Shown here piece after piece: positions 45,790-53,349 of a stretch of 64,000 nucleotides of DNA. The notes below the pieces were generated by a model. That model was not told the DNA's origin and made no database searches. It was given only the letters and a program-made list of their open reading frames with translations. Location of the stretch: assembly GCA_028877275.1 (NCBI GenBank), contig JAPPFP010000007.1:102440-166439 (forward strand). Direction: 5' to 3'. The first letter of the stretch is position 1; the number at the start of each line of letters is the position of its first letter. This DNA comes from Acidobacteriota bacterium. GTDB taxonomy: Bacteria; Acidobacteriota; Thermoanaerobaculia; Multivoradales; Multivoraceae. Position numbers and translations under genes: made by a program.

Positions 45790-47050
45790 GTCGTTGCAAG
45801 TCGCCCGCGTCGCCGGGCTGCTTCTCCTGGCCGCCGTGTCGCCGGCCACTGGGCAGACGGTGGTGGGCGGCGACGTACGCGTCTTCGCGTTCCGGGTGCT
45901 GGAGGAGACGGACCTGGCTGGCGACGGGGAGGCGGCTGAAGATAGCGACGCGGCAGCGGGCGCCGGAGGGGTCGAACTCGGGATTCTGAGGCTCAAGCTC
46001 GACTCCCGCTGGCGGGCTTCATCCGGGAATCGCTTCCGTTTCGAGCTGCACGGCCTGGCCCAGGCCACGTCGCCACCCGGAAGCGGAGCCGTGACCTCGA
46101 TCGCGACCGGCGGTACACGGCGTTTCTTCGATTTGGAGCGGGACTCCTTCGGTGGCGGCGACCTGTCCGGAACGACGGAGATCGACCGTCTGAACCTGCG
46201 CTGGGACCGGCCCGGGTTCCGGATGGTCGCGGGCCGCCAGGCGATCACCTGGGGGGTGAACTACTTCTGGCCGGTCCTCGACCTGTTCGCGCCGTTCGCG
46301 CCGCAGCGCATCGACCGGGACTACAAGCCAGGAGTCGACGCCCTCCGCTTCACCGTTCCGGTGGGCGACTTGTCCGAGGTCGAGGTCATCGCTGCCGGTC
46401 AGGGAACGCGCACGCCGGACGACCTCAGCTTCGCATCGCTCGGCCGCTTCCACAGCGAACTGGGCGAGGGCCCCTCGAGCATCGACTTCGGCTACATGGT
46501 GGGCGGCTTTCACCGGGACTTCGTTCTCGGCGGCTTCTTCGCGGCCGATGTCCGCGGCACGGGCGTGCGCGGCGAGGTCTCCTGGACCAGTCCGGGCTGC
46601 GATGCGGAGAGCATCCACCCCGTGTTTGGCTGCGGTGACTTCTGGCGTTTCACGGTGGGCGTCGACCGCCTGCTGACGCCGCGGCTGACCCTGATCGCCG
46701 AGGCGAGCTGGAACGGCTTCGGCGCCGGTGGGGCGGCGGACTACGAACGGCTGGCCGAGACGGACCGGGTGCGGCGGGGCGAAGTCGTATCGCTCGGCCG
46801 GCGTTACGCCGGGCTCTCGCTGGCCTGGCAGGCCCATCCGCTGCTGACCGTCAGCGGCGCCGTGCTCTACAACCGGGAGGATTCCTCGGCCCTGTTCCAG
46901 CCCGGCATCACCTGGTCCGTGTCCGACCACGTGTCGTTTGGCGCGGGCTTGATCGCCTCGACGGGACGCGGCGTCCGCGACGGTGTCCTCGGCAGTGAGT
47001 ACGGGGCGGTGCCGGTGGTGGCCTGGACGTCCCTGACGGCGTACTTCTAG
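45758..47050 (+). CDS. outer-membrane beta-barrel protein linked to the LolA-like ABC cassette
   Basis: 430 residues. A signal peptide (VARVAGLLLLAAVSPATGQ) precedes alternating beta strands ending in aromatic Phe (LTAYF), typical of outer-membrane barrels. Segment VAGRQAITWGVNYFWPVLDLFAPFAP resembles barrels commonly encoded next to LolCDE-like operons. The ATG at 45758 overlaps the ATPase gene by 32 bp; TTG at 45794 just after that stop gives a shorter signal peptide and may be the true start. Confidence 0.75.
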   Translation: MEGSRATSGGKSLQVARVAGLLLLAAVSPATGQTVVGGDVRVFAFRVLEETDLAGDGEAAEDSDAAAGAGGVELGILRLKLDSRWRASSGNRFRFELHGLAQATSPPGSGAVTSIATGGTRRFFDLERDSFGGGDLSGTTEIDRLNLRWDRPGFRMVAGRQAITWGVNYFWPVLDLFAPFAPQRIDRDYKPGVDALRFTVPVGDLSEVEVIAAGQGTRTPDDLSFASLGRFHSELGEGPSSIDFGYMVGGFHRDFVLGGFFAADVRGTGVRGEVSWTSPGCDAESIHPVFGCGDFWRFTVGVDRLLTPRLTLIAEASWNGFGAGGAADYERLAETDRVRRGEVVSLGRRYAGLSLAWQAHPLLTVSGAVLYNREDSSALFQPGITWSVSDHVSFGAGLIASTGRGVRDGVLGSEYGAVPVVAWTSLTAYF

Positions 47051-47073
47051 CCAGCGGCGGGAGGTCGCGGATC

Positions 47074-47106
47074 TTTACGGGTTGTTCACGAACCGTCGGC
47101 TACGCT
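47074..47106 (+). promoter_or_regulatory. predicted Pho box and -10 upstream of pstS
   Basis: Half-sites TTTACG (47074) and TTCACG (47085) are 11 bp apart. TACGCT (47101-47106) follows after 10 bp as a -10 (TAnnnT). The same half-site, 10-bp gap and -10 layout is found before phoB. Confidence 0.6.
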
Positions 47107-47114
47107 CCGCAGGC

Positions 47115-48011
47115 GTGAAGAACCTGACAACGAGACCCTCCCTCGCCCCATGCACCCTGGCTCTCGCCGCCGCCCTGGTTGCCGCCTGCGGCGGCGGTGG
47201 CGGTTCCCGCAGCGTGATCCAGAACAAGGGCTCCGACACCCTCGTCAACGTCGCCCAGGCGTGGGCGGAGGAGTACGCCGCCCTGAGGCCGGGCACCGCG
47301 GTCGCGGTGACCGGCGGCGGGTCCGGGACCGGCATCGCGGCGATGATCAACGGCACGGTCGACATCGCGAACTCGAGCCGCAAGATGAAGGACTCGGAGA
47401 TCGAGCTGGCCCGCGGCAACGGCAACGAGCCGATCGAGTTCGTCGTCGGCTACGACGCCCTGGCCGTGTACGTCCATCCCGACAACCCGATGGACGAGAT
47501 CTCGCTGGAGCAGTTGGCGGCGCTCTACGGCGAGGGTGGTGACATCGATAGCTGGAGCCAGTACGGCGTCGAGGTGCCGGGCTGCGGCAGCGACGAGATC
47601 GTTCGGGTCAGCCGCCAGAACAACTCCGGCACCTACGTCTACTTCCGCGAGGCGGTGCTCGGCGACCGGCGCGACTTTAGGCTCGGCTCGCGCGACATGC
47701 ACGGCTCGAAGGACGTGGTCGACCTGGTCGAGAACACGCCCTGCGCGATCGGCTACAGCGGTTTCGCCTACGCGACGGACCACGTGAAGATGCCCTGCGT
47801 CAGGAAGGGCGAGGACGGCGACTGCGTGTCGCCCTCGGTCGATTCGGCGATCGACGGCTCCTACCCCATCGCGCGTCCGCTGTTCATGTACACCTCGGGT
47901 CAGCCCGAGGGCGTCATCCGCGAGTACATCGACTGGGTGCTGAGCGACGAGGGTCAGTGCATCATCTACGAGAAGGGCTACGCGCCGCGCGGCGACGTGG
48001 ACTGTTCCTGA
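47115..48011 (+). CDS. pstS: phosphate ABC transporter substrate-binding protein PstS
   Basis: 298-residue lipoprotein (lipobox LVAAC near residue 25). The phosphate-binding fold is shown by NKGSDTL, GGGSGTGIAAMINGTVDIANSSRKMK and the SGTYVYFRE segment, which carry the phosphate-coordinating Ser/Thr/Arg/Asp residues. I chose the GTG at 47115, which gives a standard lipoprotein leader; an in-frame TTG at 47082 lies inside the Pho box. First gene of pstSCAB1B2. Confidence 0.94.
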   Translation: MKNLTTRPSLAPCTLALAAALVAACGGGGGSRSVIQNKGSDTLVNVAQAWAEEYAALRPGTAVAVTGGGSGTGIAAMINGTVDIANSSRKMKDSEIELARGNGNEPIEFVVGYDALAVYVHPDNPMDEISLEQLAALYGEGGDIDSWSQYGVEVPGCGSDEIVRVSRQNNSGTYVYFREAVLGDRRDFRLGSRDMHGSKDVVDLVENTPCAIGYSGFAYATDHVKMPCVRKGEDGDCVSPSVDSAIDGSYPIARPLFMYTSGQPEGVIREYIDWVLSDEGQCIIYEKGYAPRGDVDCS

Positions 48012-48065
48012 ACGGGGACAGGCTCCCGGGAATGACGCGGCGCCTCATGTTCCACGGCGGCCGGC

Positions 48066-49019
48066 TTGTCTGAGGTAGCGCACGCCGCGGACCGGCGGGA
48101 TGCCGCCTGGTGGATCGACCGCGTGGTCCAGATTCTCGTGCTGGCGGGCGGCCTGTCGGCGATCGTCTTCATCGCCGGGATCTTCGTGTTCATCACCCGC
48201 GAAGGCGCCGGCTTCGTCTTCGATCGCTTCGACTTCCGCGAGTTCTTCGGTTCGCCGCGCTGGACGCCGACCTCGAGTCACAACCCGACGTACGGCGCGC
48301 TCGCCCTGATCGCCGGCACGGCCTCCGTGACCGGGCTCGCCATGGTCGTCTCCGTGCCGTTCTCGCTCGGGGCAGCGATCTACATCGGCGAGTTCGCCAC
48401 CGGCCGCGTCCGCGAGACGCTGAAGGTGCTCGTGGAACTCCTGGCCGCGATCCCTTCCGTGGTCTGGGGATTCATCGGGCTGTCCATCATGAACCCGCTG
48501 ATCATCCAGACCTTCGACGTGCCGGTCGGCCTGAACGTGCTGAACGCCGGGGTCATCCTGGGGCTGATGGCGGCCCCGATCATGACCACGATCGCCGAGG
48601 ACGCCCTGAAAGCCGTCCCGGACACCTATCGCGAGGCCGCGGAAGCGATGGGGGCGACTCGCTGGCAGGTGACCTTCAAGGTCGTGCTGCCCGCGGCGCG
48701 CAACGGTCTGGTCGCGGCGACGCTGCTCGGCGTCGGCCGCGGTTTCGGCGAGACGATGGCCGTGCTGATGGCCAGCGGCCACTCGATCAACCTGCCGACG
48801 AGTCCCTTCGACTCGGTACGGGCGCTGACCGCGACGATCGCCGCCGAGCTCGGCGAGACGGCGGCCGGTTCCGACCACTACCAGGCGCTCTTCACGCTCG
48901 GCATCTTCCTGTTTCTCGTCACCTTCGCGATCAACTTCGCGGCCGACGTGTTCGTGCGCGGCGGCCAGCGCAAGCGCCGCCGCCGGGGCCGCCGGCCGGC
49001 CGCGTCGGCGAATCCCTAG
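48066..49019 (+). CDS. pstC: phosphate ABC transporter permease PstC
   Basis: 317 residues with six membrane helices. The EAA-type loop contacting the ATPase reads EAAEAMGATRWQVTFKVVLPAA, and ELLAAIPSVVWGFIGL is the typical PstC segment. It forms a heterodimeric channel with PstA. Start is TTG. It ends in an Arg-rich cytoplasmic tail. Confidence 0.94.
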   Translation: MSEVAHAADRRDAAWWIDRVVQILVLAGGLSAIVFIAGIFVFITREGAGFVFDRFDFREFFGSPRWTPTSSHNPTYGALALIAGTASVTGLAMVVSVPFSLGAAIYIGEFATGRVRETLKVLVELLAAIPSVVWGFIGLSIMNPLIIQTFDVPVGLNVLNAGVILGLMAAPIMTTIAEDALKAVPDTYREAAEAMGATRWQVTFKVVLPAARNGLVAATLLGVGRGFGETMAVLMASGHSINLPTSPFDSVRALTATIAAELGETAAGSDHYQALFTLGIFLFLVTFAINFAADVFVRGGQRKRRRRGRRPAASANP

Positions 49020-49028
49020 CGAGGCGCC

Positions 49029-49898
49029 ATGTTCGAAGCGACCGTACAGAACCGCCGCAACCGGAAGGTCGAGGGCCTGTTCCGGCTCCTCTTCCTGTGG
49101 ATGACGTGCATGCTCATCCTGCCGGTCGCCCTGATCCTCGGCGTGCTCGTCTACCGGGGCGGTCCGGCCATCTCCTGGGAGTTCCTCTTCACCCAGCCGC
49201 TCAACAACATGACCGCGGGCGGCATCCTGCCGGCCCTGGTCGGCACGGTGTGGCTGGTCGTCGTCGCCCTGATCGCCTCGGTGCCGGTCGGCGTGGCGGC
49301 GGCGCTCTACCTGAGCGAGTACGCGCCCGACAACCGCCTCACCCGGGCGATCAACCTCGCGATCATCAACCTAGCCGGCGTGCCGTCCATCGTCCACGCG
49401 CTGTTCGGCCTCGGCGCCTTCGTCATCTTCTTTCGCTTCGGCACCAGCATCCTGGCGGCCAGCCTGACCCTGGCGGTCATGACGCTGCCGGTCGTGATCG
49501 TCGCCACCCGGGAATCGCTCCAGACCGTGCCGCTCGCGTTCCGCGAGGCGTGCTGGAACATGGGGGCGACGCGCTGGCAGACGATCCGCAAGATCGTGCT
49601 TCCGAACGCGATCAGCGGCATCCTGACCGGGGTCATCCTGGAGGTGTCCCGGACGTCGGGCGAGACCGCCCCGATCATGTTCACGGGCGCCGCGTTCTTC
49701 CTGCCCTTCCTTCCGCAGGGGGTGCTCGACCAGACGATGGCGATGTCGCTGCACCTGTTCGTCATCTCGACCCAGGTGCCGGACGTGCCGGAGCACATGC
49801 CCTTCGGTGTCGCCCTCGTCCTGATCTCGATGGTGCTGGCGATGAACGGGATCTCGATCGCCTTCCGCGTCTACCTGCGGGGACGCAAGAAGTGGTGA
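49029..49898 (+). CDS. pstA: phosphate ABC transporter permease PstA
   Basis: 289 residues, six membrane helices. Loop EACWNMGATRWQTIRKIVLPNA contacts the ATPase; NLAGVPSIVHALFGLG is the PstA-type second segment. The TGA overlaps the GTG of the first pstB (GTGA). Confidence 0.94.
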   Translation: MFEATVQNRRNRKVEGLFRLLFLWMTCMLILPVALILGVLVYRGGPAISWEFLFTQPLNNMTAGGILPALVGTVWLVVVALIASVPVGVAAALYLSEYAPDNRLTRAINLAIINLAGVPSIVHALFGLGAFVIFFRFGTSILAASLTLAVMTLPVVIVATRESLQTVPLAFREACWNMGATRWQTIRKIVLPNAISGILTGVILEVSRTSGETAPIMFTGAAFFLPFLPQGVLDQTMAMSLHLFVISTQVPDVPEHMPFGVALVLISMVLAMNGISIAFRVYLRGRKKW

Positions 49899-50680
49899 GC
49901 GTTCCCGTCCAGGCGGGCGAGACGGCTGCTTACGCGATCGAGGTCGAGGACCTGGCGATCGGCTACCACGGCAAACCGGCGCTTTCGGGCGTCACGCTGC
50001 AGGTGCCGACGAACGAGATCTTCGGCATCATCGGGCCGGCGAACAGCGGCAAGACGTCCTTTCTGCGCGCCATCAACCGGATGGACCTGATGACCGCGGG
50101 CATGGAGGTGTCCGGCAGCGTGCTCGTCGAGGGTCGGGACGTGCGCAGTTGGCGCAACCCCTACGCCCTGCGGCAGCGGATCGGCGTCGTCTTTCCGTTG
50201 CCGGTGGGCCTGCCGCTCTCGATCTACGACAACGTCGCGCTGTCGTCCCGGCTGCGGGGCACGCGGAAGAAGGCGGAACTGGACGTGATCGTCGAACGCT
50301 GCCTCCGCCGCGCGGCGCTCTGGGACGAGGTCAAGGACCGGCTCGATTCGCTGGGCAGCCTGCTCTCGGGCGGCCAGCAGCAGCGACTCACGATCGCCCG
50401 CGCGCTGTCGCAGGATCCGTCGATTCTGCTGCTCGACGAGTTCTCGATCGCGGTCGATCCGGTGACCACGATGCGGATCGAGGAGGTGCTGTCGGACCTC
50501 AAGTCCGAGATGACGATCGTGCTGGTCACGAACCTCGTCCAGCAGGCGCACCGGCTGGCCTCGCGGACCGCTTTCTTCCTGACCGGCGAACTGGTCGAAG
50601 TGACCGAGACGGAGGCCATGTTCCACGGCGGCGCCCAGGACCCGCGCACGACGGCCTACGTCGAGGGCAAGTTTGGATGA
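49895..50680 (+). CDS. pstB1: phosphate ABC transporter ATPase PstB, first paralogue (degenerate Q-loop and H-loop)
   Basis: 261 residues. Walker A GPANSGKT is at residues 47-54, signature LSGGQQQR at 157-164 and Walker B LLLDEF with catalytic Glu182. Two otherwise conserved residues are altered: Q-loop Gln is Pro101 (VVFPLP), and the switch His is Asn213 (LVTNLV). The protein should bind ATP and offer a good signature to its partner, but its own ATP site looks poorly active. It overlaps the second pstB by ATGA, so both are made together. Confidence 0.92.
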   Translation: MSVPVQAGETAAYAIEVEDLAIGYHGKPALSGVTLQVPTNEIFGIIGPANSGKTSFLRAINRMDLMTAGMEVSGSVLVEGRDVRSWRNPYALRQRIGVVFPLPVGLPLSIYDNVALSSRLRGTRKKAELDVIVERCLRRAALWDEVKDRLDSLGSLLSGGQQQRLTIARALSQDPSILLLDEFSIAVDPVTTMRIEEVLSDLKSEMTIVLVTNLVQQAHRLASRTAFFLTGELVEVTETEAMFHGGAQDPRTTAYVEGKFG

Positions 50681-51492
50681 CCGAGGCGAGTTCAGCGGCG
50701 GGGTTCACGCCCGCGGCCGCCGACGCGTCGGCGGCCATCCTGATCGAGAAGCTGAACCTCTGGTACGGCGACTTCCAGGCCCTGCTCGACGTCGACCTCC
50801 GCGTGCGGGCCGGCGCGATCACCTCGCTGATCGGCCCGTCCGGCTGCGGCAAGACGACGCTGCTCCGGTCCGTCAACCGGATCAACGAGCGTCTCGGCTA
50901 CGTGCGCACGACCGGCAGCATCCGGCTCTGGGGCCTCGACGTGCTCGATCCCTCGGTCGAGGTCGCCCAGCTTCGCAAGCAGGTCGGCATGGTCTTCCAG
51001 CGTCCCAACCCGTTGCTGTTGTCCGTGCGGGACAACGTCCTGTTCGGAACCCGCGTCCACCTGCCCGACGGGCGACCGCCGAACAGGGTGGAGGGCGACC
51101 GGATCGTCGAGGAGGCGCTACGCCAGGTGCTGCTCTGGGACGAGCTGAAGGACTCGCTCGACCGCCGCGGTACCGAGCTCTCGCTCGAGCAGCAGCAGAA
51201 GCTGTGCATCGCGCGCCTGCTGCCGGTCAAGCCGAGGCTGCTGCTGATGGACGAACCGTGCTCGGCGCTCGATCCCGCTGGCACGGAGGCCGTCGAGGAG
51301 CTGATCTGGAAGCTCCGCGGCGACTACACGATCCTGATCGTCACCCACAACATGGCGCAGGCCCGTCGGGCCAGCGAGGAATGCGTGTTCATGCTGCTCG
51401 GCGAGATCATCGAGCACAGCGACACGGCCTCGATGTTCCTGAATCCGGCGAACGACCAGACGGCGGCCTACATCGAGGGGCGGTACGGCTGA
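50677..51492 (+). CDS. pstB2: phosphate ABC transporter ATPase PstB, second paralogue (degenerate signature)
   Basis: 271 residues. Walker A GPSGCGKT at 53-60, Q-loop Gln108 (MVFQRPNP), Walker B LLLMDEP with Glu193 and switch His224 (VTHNM) are intact. The ABC signature LSGGQ reads LSLEQ (168-172). This is the mirror image of the first PstB's defects. The pair can therefore build one complete ATP site (Walker and His from this subunit, LSGGQ from PstB1) and one degenerate site. Confidence 0.92.
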   Translation: MTEASSAAGFTPAAADASAAILIEKLNLWYGDFQALLDVDLRVRAGAITSLIGPSGCGKTTLLRSVNRINERLGYVRTTGSIRLWGLDVLDPSVEVAQLRKQVGMVFQRPNPLLLSVRDNVLFGTRVHLPDGRPPNRVEGDRIVEEALRQVLLWDELKDSLDRRGTELSLEQQQKLCIARLLPVKPRLLLMDEPCSALDPAGTEAVEELIWKLRGDYTILIVTHNMAQARRASEECVFMLLGEIIEHSDTASMFLNPANDQTAAYIEGRYG

Positions 51493-51514
51493 GGACGCCT
51501 CCGGCGCCTGACGC

Positions 51515-52054
51515 TCAGCTCCCGGCGCCTTCGATGCGAGCCTTGAGCGCTTTGAAGTCGGCCTCGGTGCTGGCCTGAACGGGGGCCTTCATCAACTGCG
51601 GCAGCCACTTGCCCAGCAGGTTCTTGGGACGGATCTCCAGCCGGATCTCCACCTGCGTCCGGCCTTCGCCCACCGGGGTGAGCGTGTAGATCGAATGCCA
51701 CCGCGCTCCGGCGCCGTTGGACATGTACCGGACCCGCCGATGGGGCTCGTACTCGATGCACGTGACGACGTTCTGGTGCAGCTTGGCGAACTTCGCGAAC
51801 GCCACTTGGATCGGGGTCCAGTCCCGGATCTCCCGAAACTGCGCGCCGACTCCCATCGTCTTCTCGGAAACGAACTCCACGCTCAGCATTTCGGGAATCG
51901 CTTCCCCGTGGCGGCCACCGTGGGCGAGCGTCGCGAACACGGTTTCCTGGTCGGCGTTCCAGGTGTCGATCATCCTCGCCACGAGGATCGGCTTCGAATC
52001 CCCGACCTCGATCCCCGGGTCCGGCTGTCCCGAACCTGCGTCTGAATCAGGCAT
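51515..52054 (-). CDS. SRPBCC-superfamily lipid/ligand-binding protein
   Basis: 179 residues. The START/Bet v1-like fold is suggested by ILVARMIDTWNADQETVFATLAH, VGVGAQFREIRDWTPIQ and VRYMSNGAGARWHSIYTLTPVGEGRTQVE. Such proteins carry or modify small hydrophobic molecules. The ATG overlaps the end of the upstream P450 gene by 8 bp on the same strand, so the two are translated together and may share a substrate. Confidence 0.78.
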   Translation of the reverse strand: MPDSDAGSGQPDPGIEVGDSKPILVARMIDTWNADQETVFATLAHGGRHGEAIPEMLSVEFVSEKTMGVGAQFREIRDWTPIQVAFAKFAKLHQNVVTCIEYEPHRRVRYMSNGAGARWHSIYTLTPVGEGRTQVEIRLEIRPKNLLGKWLPQLMKAPVQASTEADFKALKARIEGAGS

Positions 52055-53243
52055 GTTGCTCCCCTGCTTGGAGGCGGCTCGAGTCTCGCCGCTCGTGAAC
52101 GTCAGCCGTCCACGGCCCGACGACGCCAACGGCCGTGTCGTTCCGGTTCGGCGGATCGGTGGACCGGGGCTCCAGCCGGAGCCGGTTGGCCAGAGATGCC
52201 GTGCCGAACACGAAGATCCGCCGGGCGATGTCCATTCCCTGGCAGAAGTGCGGGCCCAGCCCGAAAGGGATGTAGGCATGGGCCGGACAGGGCGGGCGCG
52301 GGTTCTCGAGCCAGCGCTCTGGCCTGAAGTCCGATGGCTGATCCCAGTGCTCCGGCCTGTGGTGCAGAGCCCTCATCGCCACATGAACGAGCGTGCCCTT
52401 CGGAATCAGGTAGTCGCCGAGCACGCGATCCTCGGTCGCCTCCTTGGGCAGCATGACGGCGGTCGGCGCGTCGATGAAGCCAGTCAGCAGGATGATCAGC
52501 TCGTCCCGGATCGCCCGGTCGGAGTCCAGACCACCCGCGGCGCCCTCGAGGTCCAGGGCCCGCACGTACTGCGCGACGACATCCCTGCCGGAGTACCCGG
52601 AGTCGCGGGCCCTCTGCATGGCGCCGTAGATCGCGGCGTCGACGAGCCCGACGCTCTTCCTGCCTCTTCGGAGGACCGGCAGGGGCAGCGACTTGAACAG
52701 TCTCGGCCCGGGCAGGATGTCCAGCAGCAGGTACATCTTCTGGAGCGTGAGTGTGTCTTCTCCCAGTTGGCGCGGCAGCTCGACGCCGCGGCCGAGGACG
52801 ATCTCGACGATCGCGTCCCAGGCGAAGCGTTCGAACTCCTTGACGAGGTCGACGCCCTGGCCGGCGGAGAGTCGCTCCCTCAGGACCGTCGCCTGTTCGG
52901 CGATGATCTCCGCGTAGGCGCCTTCGGAGTCGCCCGCGAAGACCGAGGTCATGAATTCGGCTCTTCGCCGGTGCTCCTCGCCCTGGTGGAGGGAGATGGA
53001 GCCGTACTTCCAGTCGTCCGTCACATCGCCCGGGAACCATGGCCGGAAGTACTGCTGCTGCGTGACCAGGACCTCGCGAACGAGCTCGGCGTCGAAGACG
53101 ACGCAGCACTTCATGAAGGGAAGCTCGAAGGAGACGACCTCTCCGTACTCGCGGCGGAGTTGGTCCGCGAACGCGCCGTAGTTCTCCGTTCGCTGCCGGA
53201 GGTTGTGGAGCCGGTGGCCTTTCGGCCCCGGGGGCAGCTTCAT
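52047..53243 (-). CDS. cytochrome P450-like protein lacking the ExxR region
   Basis: 398 residues. N-terminal LPPGPKG, I-helix remnant LTGFIDAPT and heme loop FGLGPHFCQG with ligand Cys334 are clear. Between the I helix and LPKEATEDRVLGDYLIPKGT about 55 residues are missing compared with the neighbouring P450, removing helices J to K and the ExxR motif that normally locks the heme pocket. The frame is intact, so it is an in-frame deletion. It may be inactive or have another role. The ATG at 53243 starts MKLPPGP; the upstream frame has no homology. Confidence 0.85.
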   Translation of the reverse strand: MKLPPGPKGHRLHNLRQRTENYGAFADQLRREYGEVVSFELPFMKCCVVFDAELVREVLVTQQQYFRPWFPGDVTDDWKYGSISLHQGEEHRRRAEFMTSVFAGDSEGAYAEIIAEQATVLRERLSAGQGVDLVKEFERFAWDAIVEIVLGRGVELPRQLGEDTLTLQKMYLLLDILPGPRLFKSLPLPVLRRGRKSVGLVDAAIYGAMQRARDSGYSGRDVVAQYVRALDLEGAAGGLDSDRAIRDELIILLTGFIDAPTAVMLPKEATEDRVLGDYLIPKGTLVHVAMRALHHRPEHWDQPSDFRPERWLENPRPPCPAHAYIPFGLGPHFCQGMDIARRIFVFGTASLANRLRLEPRSTDPPNRNDTAVGVVGPWTADVHERRDSSRLQAGEQHA

Positions 53244-53349
53244 TCCGGGTCCCCTTGAACCCCCGCAGTGGTGCTGGTGCGCATGTTGGAGGCGAGTCCG
53301 CGGACCGCGTCTACCTCCCGTTTGGGAGAAAGATAAGCTCGTTCCAGCG

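Noticed and set aside
28388..48025. 13-nt exact repeat CGGGGACAGGCTC at 28388 and 48013
   Set aside because: In 64 kb of GC-rich DNA many 13-mer pairs are expected by chance, and no further structure supports an element.
52440..52475. frameshift as the cause of the short P450
   Set aside because: The reading frame is continuous with normal P450 sequence on both sides, so it is an in-frame loss, not a frameshift.
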